Source: Chinchilla lanigera
Lineage: Eukaryota; Chordata; Mammalia; Rodentia; Chinchillidae
Length of the DNA stretch: 64,000 nt
Reading direction: 5' to 3'
NCBI RefSeq assembly: GCF_000276665.1
Contig: NW_004955405.1
Location: 13,674,379-13,738,378 of the forward strand
Shown one piece after another: positions 11,826 through 24,367 of this stretch. Within the stretch, counting starts at the first letter, position 1. Every line of letters starts with the position of its first letter. The notes under the pieces are model-generated. The model was not told the origin of the DNA. It searched no databases and worked only from the letters and a program-made list of their open reading frames with translations. A program made the translations under genes and the position numbers.

Positions 11826-14165
11826 TCAGTTTTCTAATGGAAAATTAACAGAACCAAGGGGAAAAAACAAAATATACAATTATCTCAACAGACTCAATAA
11901 AAGCATTTGACAAAGTCTATGACCCATTCATGATGAAAACCCTAGACAAACTTGGAATAGAAAGTCTTTACTTTAATCTAGTGAAAGCTATTTATAACAA
12001 AGCAACAGTCAACATCATAGTACATGGTCAAAAACTGAGAGCTTACACTCCAGAATCAGAAATAAGACAGGATGCATACTATCAGCACTCCTGTTCAATA
12101 TTGTTTTGAAATATTAGCCAGAGGAATTAGACAAGAGAAACAAATAAGGTGAATATGGACAAGAGAGGAAATAGTTAAATTATCACTATTTGCTAATGGT
12201 ATGATACTCTACAAAGAAGACCCCAAGGACTCCACCAAAAGATTCATAGAATTAATAACCAAACTTGAAGCATAGCAGGATTTAAAGGCAACACTCAAAA
12301 TCAATAGTATTTTTGTACATGAATAACAAACTCACTGAGAGAGAATTTAAGGAAACAACAGCTTTCAGAATAACATCAAGAAAGATGAAATATTTAGGAA
12401 TCAATCTAACAAAGGAAGTGAAAGACCTATACACCAAAAATTGCATTACTCTGAGAAATAAGATAGAAAATGATATCAGAAAATAGAAAGATATCCCTGT
12501 TCTTACAGAGGAAGAACCAATGTAGCGAAAATGGCCACAATTCCAAACTATTATGTGGATTTAATGAAATCCCAATCAGTACCAATGGCATATGTCACAA
12601 AATTAGAGAAAGCAATCCTACAGCTTATATGAAACCTAAAGAGACCTAGAATAGTGATAGCAGTTCTGGACAAACAACCAAGGACAAAAAGACCATACAA
12701 CTGGATAAAGCAAGGGGTATTACGATTCCCAATCTGAATTTAAATTTCAAAGCTACAGTGACAAAAAACAACATGGTACTGGCAAACAGACAAATCCAAG
12801 GATTAACTGAAGAGGATACAAGACCCAGAAACAACTGAGGCACACTCAGTTCCCTTATCTTTGACAAAGGGGCCAAACACTTTCACTGGAACAAATACAG
12901 CCTCTTTAATAAATGGTACTGGGAAAGCAGGCTTTCCAAGTGCTGAAAATTTAACTTAGACTCATATCACTCATTATGCTCTAAACTAAAATTGAAATGG
13001 ATCAAATACCTCAACATAAATATAAAAGGCACATGAATAAAATACTGACTGCACATGAAATATTGCAAGGAATCAACACTTGGGATCACATCAAATTAAA
13101 AAGCTTTTGCTCATCACATGAAACCACCAATAGAGTGAAGAGAAAGCTGACAAAATAGGGAAAAAATTCACCACTTACATCTCAGAGCAAATACTAATCT
13201 ATAGAATATACAAAGAACTCAAATTTTAGACCCTCTAAAATTCAAAGACCAAATCCAAAAATAGGCATCTGTCAGTGAATAGACACTTCTTAGACGAGGA
13301 AGGACAACAGCATATGAATACATGAAAAAGTCTTCAACATCACTGGCCATTTGAGAAACGCAAATTAAAAAAACACTGAGACTCCATCTCACTTCAAAAA
13401 GGATGGTTACATCAAGAAATCAACCAATAACAAATGTTGGTGAGGCTAGGAGTGAAAGGAACCCTTCTTCACTGCTGGTGGGAGTATAAATTGGTACAAT
13501 GAGTATGAAAATCAGTATGCAGATTCCTCAAAAATCTAAAAGTAAAGATTCCATTTGACTCAGCTGTTTCCTTTCTAGGAATCTTCTCAAAAGAACTTTT
13601 CGTTTGCAAGGCATCATACCACAGTAATACATGAATGCACATGTTTATAGCATCACAATTTATAATAGTCAAATCTTGGAAACAGTGCATTCCCATCAAT
13701 AGATGAACTGATATAGAAAATGTGGCTTTATATGCAATTTATACAGTGTCATATAGGATAAACTTGCATCAGTTTAAGTAAATGGAAGCACCTCAAAACC
13801 ATAATTTTAATTGAATTACATCAGACACACTCTTTAAATACCATATTGTTTCTCTTGTGTGAGAAAATGAAAGAATAAATATGGAGCACGGTGGAGGGTT
13901 GATATTTGGAAGTGGGAAGAACTTGTGAAAATTGGAAAAGAACAAGGTAGGAAAGAAAAGGGAAAGAAGGAAAAAAGGAAAAAGGAGAATGGAAGGAAAA
14001 ATAGAAGGAATGCTTTTGTAAATGGGGAGAAGATTGAAGGGAGCAAAAGGGAATGAGAAAAAGGGAATTAACATATATTGTCTACAGTTACACACTCCCT
14101 GCGATGAATGTGATCATTATGTATGGCAAATATGGAGTAATAAAAAACTTTAATATAACAAGAAA
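11826..14165 (+). mobile_element. LINE-1, sense 3' part (RT domain to 3' end)
   Basis: Plus-strand translation, with many stops and frameshifts, follows L1 ORF2 from the reverse transcriptase (near 11880-12240) through the C-terminal region (about 13300-13760). A 3' UTR follows with a typical purine-rich tract (about 13910-14060) and an end motif similar to other L1 3' ends in this window. The RT catalytic F-A-D-D is F-A-N-G here (12189-12200), so the enzyme would be inactive even if intact. The inverted 5' part lies to the left. No intact ORF remains. Confidence 0.85.
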
Positions 14166-14394
14166 ATTTGATAAGTCAGAGTTTATCAAAATTAAAAGTA
14201 TCTTCTGTGCAAAAGGAAAAGAAGATTGAAAGAATACCATTTTTATTACCAAATGCTAAGTTATTATCCAATGGTATAGCTATACTATTGTAATATCTCT
14301 TTATTTTTTTCCATATTCATGAAATTTTTATGACACTGAAGGTACTAAAAATATAACTAGAGTAATATTTTGTATATGACCAAGGAGACTTGGT

Positions 14395-14545
14395 ATAACA
14401 TTGTTAATTCCCACAACTATTGGAAAAATTAAATAACATAATTTTACAGATAACAAAGGAAATCCACAAAGAAGTCAATGAATTGCTTCAATCTATTATT
14501 GTAGAGACCAGAGTCAAAAGCAGATCTATGTAATCTAAATGTTTG
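14395..14545. repeat. MIR-like ancient SINE remnant
   Basis: Contains the degraded MIR progression ATTTTACAGATAACAAAGGA ... GAGACCAGAGTCAAAAGCAGA ... TCTATGTAATC in the usual spacing. It is strongly diverged, and alignment is needed to confirm. Confidence 0.5.
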
Positions 14546-15120
14546 CATACACACTTGCTTTATTGTTAATAATGTTATCTGTTTAGAGTATGAAGCCCAG
14601 TATTTACTGACATTCGAACGTGTTCACTTATAATAAGATAATTTGCTTAGGCTAATCGGAATTTCTAAAAGTCTAAAGCTACAGTCTCTAAAATTGTAAA
14701 GATACTGTCAAGTCTTACATTGATAAATGTTTCTTCATGTCTTGTTTCAGGAATGGTACTGGAAAAATTTCAGACCCCGCTGATGATTTTAAAACATAAA
14801 TATAATAAAATGTATAAATGAGAAAAACAAGAAATATAAATTGCTTAATCAGAGCCAATACAAAATACAAATTTAAAACAGATTTTAATAGTATTTCAAG
14901 TTGATGACCCTACAATTCATGCAGATTGAAGATTAGAGAATATACATTCATCTTTTACAAAAAGTCATTAACACTTGCAGAGAAATTTTAGGTAAATATA
15001 GACACAAAAAATGACCATTCAAAGCTGGTAGAAGAAAATTACATACTTGAGATTTAAATATCACTACATAAATCCATTCAGAGTGTCAAAAGCACCTTAG
15101 CTAAACATTGAAATCAACTC
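14546..15120. other. Unassigned AT-rich stretch
   Basis: No recognisable repeat or gene. Confidence 0.4.
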
Positions 15121-15612
15121 ATGACTCATTTTTATTTTATTTTATTTTATTTTAAAGAGAGAAGTAAATGAGAAACAAATGAACAAAGAAATAGAGCAGT
15201 AGCAGCATACCAGTATCACAAACGCAAACAAATCAAAGCAAGAGGATTCAAAGTGATACAGTCTCAAGAAAAAATAATAAGAATCAAGTGGTTGTTACAT
15301 TACATGTCACTATCCTCAACTACATTACTCAGATTACCAGATCTAAGAGTGAACGATTGTGCAAACCATTATAGGAAATAAGAAAAAAATTCCTTTATTA
15401 TTATTATTTTTTAGTTTTAAAAATGAAAGGAGGAAAACATTAACAGACAGACAACCTTTTACAAAATAGCAAAAGAACAGTACAGACAATACAGAGTTAC
15501 AAACAAAGTGGTAGGAAATTAACAATGCTTGTTGCATTACATATTGATATCTTCAAAGTGATTTCTCATGAAAACAGGTAGAGACATGCAATATTGATCA
15601 ATCAAGCACTCA
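15121..15612 (+). repeat. Unassigned two-unit A-rich repeat, locus 1
   Basis: Starts with a (TTTTA)n tract and TATTTTAAAGAGA, then A-rich sequence. Two related units follow (about 15250-15370 and 15487-15600), each holding a core like ACATTACATATTGATATCTT followed by a CAGATTACCAG-type or related tail. The same preface and paired units occur at 35012-35400, and a single truncated unit with poly-A and target duplication lies at 46735-46834. It resembles the 3' end of a retroposon, but I cannot name the family. Confidence 0.6.
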
Positions 15613-15615
15613 TCG

Positions 15616-15775
15616 ACAGTTTTCCCAGAAGGTCTAAAAACATCATATTATAGTGACATATGTGCACCTATGCTGATAGAAGCACAATTTGTAATTGCTA
15701 AATTGTGGAAGCAACCCAAATGTCCATTCACCGAAGACTGGATAAGAAAACTGTGATACTTTTATAAAAAAAAAT
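15616..15775 (+). mobile_element. LINE-1 ORF2 C-terminal fragment
   Basis: Contains the conserved run around GTGGAAGCAACCCAAATGTC and CCGAAGACTGGATAAGAAAA that encodes the ORF2 C-terminal region. It is short and truncated on both sides, and ends in an A-run near 15770. Confidence 0.8.
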
Positions 15776-18689
15776 CCTTTAAAAAAGACACCGAGGTTCT
15801 GGTGTTTTCAATCTCTGCCCATCAGTTCAGTTACAGCTTTTCCTCATGTACTTTTCTCAACTGACATTTTCTTTTACCTATTCAACCACTCAACCAAATT
15901 CTTAAAAAACCACTTGAAATGTACTCTCTGTGATAAAGATATTCAAGCTCCTCTCATTTGAGAATTTCTGCCAGTATTGATCCTATCATGCCTTGTGTAT
16001 ACTATTTCTATCTTAAAATTCTTTAAAATTATTAGTTTAGTAGGGATTTGCTACTTATAATGTTATCCAGATGAGTAAATTAGGTGCCTTGGCTTATCTA
16101 TAACTTATCATCAGTAGTAATTTTGAATTTATGGTACATGTGTTATTGTGTTTTTCTTTTAAGACAAAATATATTAATGAGTTTATTTTCTAAACTAAAG
16201 CCTGAGTATTCAGGTGTGATTGTAGTGTTGGCACTTTGTGATAAATAAGTAGGTTTAAGGTTGCTCTTTGAGCACTTTTCTCTAAAAGTTCACCATCGGT
16301 GATCTACAGTGTACATTTCTGTTTACTGGAGGAGGAATAACAATAAATCAACAAACTAACAAATGATCAAAGTTATTATTTTGGATAAATTTTTGTATGT
16401 TTTTATTTAAAACTGTCTCAGGTTTAATTTGTATTTTGATTTTATCTTTTATTTCTGAACACTATAAATAATATAATTAGCCAAGGTCTTTATTTTTAAA
16501 AGTATAATAAAATTACTTCATAAAAATTGTCATCACTTGTTATTAAAGGTATTTCTGGAGGAAACACCTTTAAATATTTAGATCTTAAATGAAGACAATC
16601 AAAGTAAGTTTTAAAATTTTAGTGTCACATAACATGTGTTTGTTTTGCATGAACTCTTTCTTACTTTACATTGTAGATCAATACTTGCCTCTTATAAAAC
16701 TCTGAATGTATTTCCCAGTACTCTGAGTGATAAAATCTCACTGAAAGCTCAACTTGTATAGCATCTTTCAGTTATTTTGGTTTTAATATATTTTAATAAC
16801 ATCATATTATTTAACTTACCTCTTTTCCAATCTCCACATAAAATGTGAATTATTGTTCATCACCCATGGATAATGTAGAAATAAAACTTGCAGATACAAT
16901 ATTATGCATATAAATTAAATTTAATAGGTATATAGAGAACAGAGAACTTTTTAATATACTTGGTTTATAAACATATGCATAGAAACTTACATGCTCAAAT
17001 ATATTCAACAGGTCAACAAATGACAAATTTAAAATTGCTTTCAAAAATGCAAACTTTTAATGAAGTCTATCAAATAGAGTTGTGATTACCAATATTCATG
17101 CAATTTACTAGGAGAAGCAAATTAATTTCTCAGGTCATGTTACTCAGCTGCAAAATGTAAGATAATTTGATTTTCATAAATGTTGTTTGGTTTAAATAAT
17201 GCAAGTAGAGCAATCTTAGATTTACTAGAAAAGGGTAATACATTTAAAAAGCTGAAGATCTCTGAAAATGTGAAATAGAAGAAAAAATGCTGGTAGGAAA
17301 GGAAGCTAGAAAAATGGGCTTTTCTTTTTTGTATATAGATTCCACTGCTATTTCTGTCAAGCTGATATTGTCTCAAGCCTTATTTTTTTCTATATTGTAA
17401 TCCAATACCTCTTTCAAGAATTATACTTGCGCCAGCCATATTCTTATAAATTCCATGAACTTGCTGTGCACCCAACTTCACCCTTTTCTTCCTATACCAC
17501 TTCCAACCACTAGGCAGGTAACTATATAAATGTTCTTTAGTGGTTCCACTCACATATAAGGCACACATTCCTTCACGTTGATTTATGCTTCATGAGTTCT
17601 CCCCAATTAAAATGTACTGTAGTGCAATCATTAGAAATGAATTGTATGCCAGTTAATTTTATATGTTAAATTTCAGTTCTCACAAATATTGAATATGTGA
17701 ACTTGAGTCATTTCTTAAATGTTTAGGAGATATGCTCTCCTATGTTGTGAAATGGAACATCAAAGGGTGAATCAACCCATTCTAAAACATCGGGCCCATT
17801 GAAATGATAGTACAATAGTTATTTTCTCTTCCTATTCTTCCTCCTCATCTATATTTTCATCCTTCTTATCATCACCTGAATCCTAGGTCTACTTTATTCT
17901 TTATGGTACACCTAAGAGACTGCTTCTCTTTTGAACTATAATGATTTTCATTGTCAGTATCACATACTGGGCAAATGGTGTAAACTGAACTCTTTAGTCT
18001 TTCCTAAGCATATGAGTATAATTCTACTATAAAATATTACACGCCAAATAATTGATACAGATACCATTTGGTGTCAGTACCACCTAACATATGTTAAATG
18101 TACAATATGTGTTTCTCTTTCTGTGCAATTCCAGTATTTGATGAGCACCTATTATATGGAGAATGACAGAGATTAAGGTTAATTAGTCAGGGATAAGCGT
18201 TTAAAGAACTTCCTTGAATACACTGTTAATAATCCATCTGAGTTCTATCTTCCATCAAGTTGTTTTAAATCATACAATCTTAAATTGAATTCTATTGTTT
18301 TCAGACTTTAACATGCATACAAATCATCTAAAAAGATTGCAAAACATGATAATATTAGTGTATTGGGTGATTTCTAAAAATTCAGATAACAAACTTTCAG
18401 TTAAAGATAATTTTCTGAGAACCACTATTTTAGGCACACCAAAAATCAACATTCTCTTTAATCTATTTCTTCTGAGAAATTTCTACAAACTGCTCTTTAT
18501 TAAAATTTATAGAAATAAACTATATTTCTAAATTGTTTTCTTTTTATAGAATTAACTTACGTTCAAGTAATTTGTTTGCACGTGGTTTAGTTTGCACAGC
18601 TGCTGTTCCAGACAAATACTGATCAGTACAAACTGGTACTAAAAATTACAAAAGGATATTGTCAGCTAGTCAGTTATTTGGGGCTGAGA
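15776..18689. other. Unassigned intergenic stretch (~2.9 kb)
   Basis: AT-rich, with no repeat family I can name and no supported exon. The several 60-78-aa frames here have no recognisable domain or codon-usage signal. Confidence 0.4.
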
Positions 18690-19195
18690 GAATCTTTAGG
18701 AAGAATTGATAACTGATTATTCTGCCTGAATCCTGAGGTATTGAGGGTACTATTAAAACAAAGAGGAGATAAATTTGAAAAACAGCATCCTAGGTATTTG
18801 ATAAAGATTATTTTTGTTGTCTGATGGCTCATTTCCTTCAAAATGATTTCAACTATATGAAGCATAGAAATTTTTCTACAAGTTCATCTTATATCACTAC
18901 TCTAGCTTAGATGTAGAATCCAACTTAAATACTAGTGTATTATCTTTAGTAATAATTGGTAACTGGTTCTTCTACCTGAATCATGAGGTATAGGAATATA
19001 CTGGTAAAACATAGAGGAGCTAAATTTCATAAACAGCACCCTAGACATTTCATACAGATTGTTATCATTGGCTCATTTCCTGCGAAATGATTCTAAGTAT
19101 ATGAAGCAAATATTTTTTCTATGGATTCCTCTTATATCACGATCCCAGCTTAGGTATATAATGCAGCTTAAATGTTAGCAATAGTATGTGTGTCT
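18690..19195 (+). repeat. Diverged ~250-bp tandem duplication
   Basis: Unit 1 (about 18690-18941) and unit 2 (about 18942-19195) align end to end at a 250-bp offset. Shared landmarks are CTGCCTGAATCCTGAGGTAT versus CTACCTGAATCATGAGGTAT, ATGGCTCATTTCCTTC versus TTGGCTCATTTCCTGC, and CTTATATCAC in both. By eye identity is around three quarters to four fifths, so the duplication is old. The 63-aa frame at 18674-18865 lies within unit 1 and is not conserved in unit 2. Confidence 0.85.
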
Positions 19196-20458
19196 TCTTT
19201 ATATTCAGCAATATGTACAAGAATATTATAATATTAATTTAATAAATATTATTTTAATTATTACCTGTTTTCTAGAAATGAGAAATAAATGCATTTGCTC
19301 TAATTTTGAATAAAGCATTTATAAATATGATTCTCCACATTTATTTTAAATGAAAATTATTTTCCTTCAGAAATTTAATTAAAAGATTTTGTCATATCAA
19401 TTAATGTATTTATATTCACTTAGCCTCAGGTAATGTAATGAATTATTCACACCAAAACATATATCTCACATGACATCTTGTTGTCAATAAAGCTCTACCT
19501 TTGATGCTCTTCTCAGTCTTACTTTCCTTAAATCATTTTGTAGCATACAGACATCAGACTCTATGCTAATTGCAGTTAATGTTTTGTATCAACTTTAGAC
19601 TTACTCCTGCATAAGCCATAGAAGATGTATACAGTTTCCTTCTGGAAATTTGTGCCAACAACCTCCTAAACCCCGAAAATTCAACATTTCAAGAAGAAAA
19701 TATATTTCATTCTTTTCAGATAATTGAGTGATTGTTACTCATCTCTGCTTATGTACCTAACCAGCCAAGTAAAAAGCCTCCTCAATGCCTTCCTTTCACT
19801 GTTGATATATCATTAATAATCAGTCTTAAAGTTTCCATTAAAGGAAACAGATTGCACTTGTAAATTTCTTCTACTTTGGTTTTCATGGGCTCACATAGGC
19901 TTCTCACGAGGTTTCTTTGTGCTCTTTTTTTTGTTGCTGTTCACTACCTCATTCCTTAAAGGAAACCACGGTTCTGATGTTGCCAGTCAGTTAAGGGTCC
20001 TTTTGCTTAATTCAGAGAGAATGACTGACAAAGCACAGCTTTTCTGGCAGCCCTGATGCCACCGGTTGACATCAGTTACCTCTAGAGGGCAACTCTTGAT
20101 ACCGCTAGCCACTAGTCTCTGCCACCTGCTGGCCACCACCATTTGTTAGGGACTAGTGCCAGATGCAATCAGGAGACTCTGCTGGTTGCTGGTCTTTGCT
20201 GCTGCTGGCCACTGCTGTTCTGCAGCACCTGCTTGTTTCAAATGCTGTTAGTTGATTCTGACAGATGTTGGTCTCAATTGTTGATCTTCATCAACTGGGA
20301 CCTCTATAGCCCTGTAGGACAAACAGCCACTAGTGTATGTGCGTATGTATGTATTTATTTATTTATCTATTCATTCATTCATTCATTCATTTACCTTTAA
20401 AGTGGCTGCTCTGTGCAGAGTAATCAGAATAAATTTACAGTATTTTCCAAGCCCATAC
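19196..20458. other. Unassigned stretch with short tetranucleotide runs
   Basis: Holds mixed GTAT/TTTA/ATTC tetramers around 20340-20392. The segment 19900-20330 is less AT-rich than its surroundings but shows no exon structure; the frames at 20143-20578 run into the microsatellite and the ERV LTR. Confidence 0.45.
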
Positions 20459-20766
20459 TGCAGCAGCAAAACAACACTGAAACAACACCTAGGAACTGGA
20501 GGCAGATTTATTTTATATCAATGGGCACTGATCCCAAAATATCAGGCCCTGATCTCTGGTAGTGCAGGGCTTATATAGGATAAGCAAGCAGGATATATAG
20601 AGGCAGAACAGCTTGTTAACTGGGATTGGTTCTTACATTATGCAGTATAGTGACCTTATGTTTCACAGTTTCTAAGAAACAATAGTAACAGGAACTGCAA
20701 CTGGACCTCTTACCTGGACAGCTAACAAACTGAAGTATACTGGCTGGATGGACATCTTCTGCTACA
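20459..20766 (-). repeat. 3' LTR of the ERV
   Basis: Minus strand begins TGTAGCAGAAGATG at 20766 and ends ...CTGCTGCA at 20459. It shares CCCAAAATATCAGGCCCT, GGATAAGCAAGCAG, AACAAACTGAAGTATACT and ATCTTCTGCTACA (plus-strand reading) with the right LTR. An AATAAA signal lies on the minus strand. It lacks about 12 bases present in the right copy (at 26211-26222). Confidence 0.85.
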
Positions 20767-20791
20767 TTTTCACCTCTTTCAGTTTCCTCAG
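20767..20791 (-). other. Polypurine tract next to the 3' LTR
   Basis: The plus-strand run TTTTCACCTCTTTCAGTTTC is purine-rich on the minus strand and ends exactly where the 3' LTR begins. This is where the plus-strand primer of a retrovirus sits. Confidence 0.6.
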
Positions 20792-23126
20792 TAAATCTCT
20801 GTTGGGCACGTTACATGTGATCTTCTCAGATAAGGCCCAACTAGAAGCAGTTCTGTAACACTACTCTCTCAATGGACTGAAGGAGTTAATCTGATCTAGG
20901 AGAGTGTCTAATGTGCCTTGGACACACCAAATCTTTATAATTTGCAAGAGCCTTACTAGCCATTTTTTATTTTCTCTGGGCAATATCTATAGAGCTAAGG
21001 CAAAGCAAGGAATAGGGAAAGCAGCCTGAAGAGGCATAAAAATCAAGGGGAACAATGCATTTCAATGAGGAACAATCCTTTGATCAGTGTTCTCAGGCTT
21101 TAGCCATGCATGGACTGGTCAGAGTCCAGAGTGACCGGAGCAAGGCTTTGAGTGTGTTGTCTCTTCAGACAGAGCTGTCTGGTCCAGGTAAGTTCTCCAG
21201 TGGAGTTAAGGCTGGATTTCTGAAACTTGTAGAGGCAGTTAATGTGTACTTGGTTATTTGTGTGTTCAGGAGTGACTAGAGATATCTTTTAGCTAAACTT
21301 TTGTGGAGCTAGTTACAAGTTGTTTCTGTAGGATTATACTTTTTTAAACTTTTATGGAGCTTGTGGCTTGTATGCTAGTGTATTTTCTATTTAGTTATCT
21401 CTGTTACAGATGCAAGCCCATTGTCAGTGCTAGTGGTGAAAATAGGCCACATCTAGGGATAATTTGTATAGCAGGACCATATAAGCTTCAACTGTCTTGG
21501 CCAAGCTGAGTAGGTGCAGATGAGCAATAAGTCATGCTGGGTGGAGATCAGGACTGGTGACACATACCTTGAACCCTGAGATGGCTACAGGTGTACAGGT
21601 TTTTATGCTGTGGCTTGAGATTGGAGAACATCCAGTGGGGGTGGGTCTTTCTTTGATTAAAATGGATCTTCTGGGAAACTGGGTAAAGTTCTTCTGGCTG
21701 GCATTGATGTTTCAATCAATAAGATCCCCAGAGGGGTTTAGGACTCTAAGCAGATTATTTTGAATGCGAGTTTGGTCAAAATACCTTTGTCCAAAGTAAC
21801 CAAAGCATATCTACCTTGTTAGACTCCATTCCTAACAGACCTACTTCCATCCATAACAGGGTATACTCAGCATCTGTCAGGAGGTTCATTTTAGCTCAAG
21901 AACACTTCATCAGTCATGGTACTGGATAATGCCCAGCATAGCATATGGCACTTGGACAGTTAGGTCTTGGCCTGTGGTGAGCTGGTCAGTTTTTTTCATT
22001 AGAAGAATGGGGAGCAGTTGAAACTGAAGATTGCTCACATGTGCAGGTCTAGAGCAAGGCCAGCCCCGAGAACATAGTGCATCCAAGGTGAGCCAAGTGA
22101 ACCAGCTGATCCATCCCTGAGAACACAAAGTGCCTAAGGCTATCTAGGCAAACAAGTTGTTAGGCAGAGGAGATTCACCTGATGTCAACCTGCTGAGTGT
22201 ATAAATAAATGCACTGCAACCACTGGGCAGCTTCTTTTCTCCACTGAAAGGGCTCCACCTGACCTCAGTTTTTTGCATTTTTACTGTTGCCTTCACAGTC
22301 CTCCCCTTAGGAGTTTTTGAGAGCTGTGCTAGATGTGATCAAGAAGGACAGTGATTGTTAAAGCACTGAAGCAAAGGGGAGGTAACCCTTAGTGACTGGA
22401 TCCAAGTATTTATACAGGTAGGCCACTGGGCACTCCCAAGGCCTGACAGTCTGAGTAAGCATCATTTTTGTTGTGAACTCAAGGATCCAGATTTTATACA
22501 AGCCAGAAGCTCCAAGGAATCTGTGGAGCTTTTTATTTTGTATAACCAGTTTTTGCCAGATATTGTAGCAGACCTTTTGTGTATTTATCAGGCAGCTTGA
22601 GTGTCATTAATCAGAAATCTAGTGATATTTTCTAGAGAGGGTAAATAAGCTTTGAATCCCTGGGAGACTGAATTCAGGACAATAGACATCTTTGTTATTA
22701 TTATGGTTAAGAATTTTATTATCAAAATTGTTACATCTCTTGTGAAAGCTCAAATGTTAGAACAAGGTGTAAACACTCCACTTGAAAAAGAAGTGATACA
22801 TTTTCCCTTCTAAGAGTCTCCCTGCAAGAGGTCTGGTCTTGACAGGACCCTCCTCATATGGAGTGGCTTGGGTCTCTGTGCATGCCAGGCAAAATGAGGG
22901 CCGCCTACTTGCTGTCCTTACCCCTTGGTTAACAGCCAAGGGGAGAATGCAAACCCCAGCCCATATAAAGAGACATTTACAAATGTTTTGTGTAGTATAC
23001 AAACAAACTGGCATCCCAGGCAACATGATTTCCACTCCCAATGCTCTCCCTGACTGATGGGTTTGTGGGGGGATACAAAAAGAAGAGTACTCGGCTGAAG
23101 TCTCAGCATTAAAACAAAAACTCCCC

Positions 23127-23464
23127 TTATTTGAGCAAACACCTAATTTTCAATTTTGAAAAGTGAATTTTGTCAACAGTCACACACAAAGAGAGAGGAC
23201 TGTGCATATGATAGTTGTAGGACAGGTTGAAAAGAAAGGGATGCAAAAGGCTGGGGGAAAAGAGAGAACAAATTAGAAGGAGGGAGACTCACAGTATTAG
23301 CTTGTCCAAAAGAAAAGAAGTAAGGTCCACTGCAGCACAAGGGATTACACTTGTTCTATATTTACTACCCCTACCATGGTTATAACTGGTTATAGTCTTC
23401 TCTCTTTGTGACTGTTAAAAAAAATCCACTTTTCAAAATTGAAAAGCATGTGTTTCCTCAAATA
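23127..23464. repeat. Long inverted repeat (~70-bp arms) inside the ERV
   Basis: The left arm 23127-23199 is the reverse complement, with a few mismatches and small indels, of the right arm 23396-23464. Paired landmarks are TTTCAATTTTGAAAAGTG with CACTTTTCAAAATTGAAA, and CACAAAGAGAGA with TCTCTCTTTGTG. About 196 bp separate the arms. The layout fits a foldback or MITE-type DNA element inserted in the ERV, or an RNA hairpin of the ERV itself. No target duplication was secured. Confidence 0.75.
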
Positions 23465-24367
23465 CAAAGTTAAATAAATAAAAGCACACCAGATATTACA
23501 GTAAACCTCTGTCAGGTGACTTTTGAGTCCAGAGCTAGGGTCTTTTTATTTAAAGACAAAGAGGGGCTGGCTGACAGCAACCAATCAAAGGCAGAAGAAA
23601 ACATTCTTTAGGTCCAGGAAGGTGTACCAGTAGGCAATGTGTGGCAGAAGACTGAGGCAACATATATGGAGGGCAACAGCACTGGCATTGGCAGCTCAGA
23701 GATCTTGAGAGAAGTTGATGGGAACTTGGCCAAATCTGGTAATAGGGCCTCCCTGAAAATAGTGGAAGAGTTCCCAAACCCTTCAGACAAAAAGGGTGTG
23801 TGATTTGGGAATCACAGAATATAAGGTGATGGCTGTGGTGATGGCATGCAGACCTTGTGCAGCATGATTAACAGTCTATCAGGGTGATGTGTGGCTGGAT
23901 GCTCTTTGTGATTTTCATGGCATCTGATAGCAAGAGGGGATCACAGTGTGGAGGCATGGTTGATGGCCAGGCCTAGAGGCAAGTCTTGGCTCACACCTCT
24001 GGGAGGAGAATTTTCAGAGTTTCGGGATTGCAGTCATCTGTATCAGGCTGATGCAGGCATCATCTTCCTCTCAGGGAAAGTGTAGTAAGGTTAAACAAGA
24101 GGGAGGCTGACTGGCTTGATGACAGAAATTTACGTTTGGTGAGATGCCTTCCCAGTCTGCAAGTTCATGCCTGGCAAAAGGGGTGAGAGGCAAGAGTCCT
24201 GGTTTCCCCAGTGATGATCACTATTTGGCAGAGGGGACTTTTGAAGGTAGAGAATTCTCTTCCATTGTCTACCAGGAAAATCATGGGTTTGCTCCCACCT
24301 TTTGCAATGACCACAGGCTCTTGGGGGACAAATCTGATAGAGCTTAGTCTGCCTTATCCACTTAGGT

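Noticed and set aside
18690..19195. Tandem units as a CRISPR-like or satellite array
   Set aside because: Only two units with no spacers, and this is vertebrate DNA. A simple duplication explains it.
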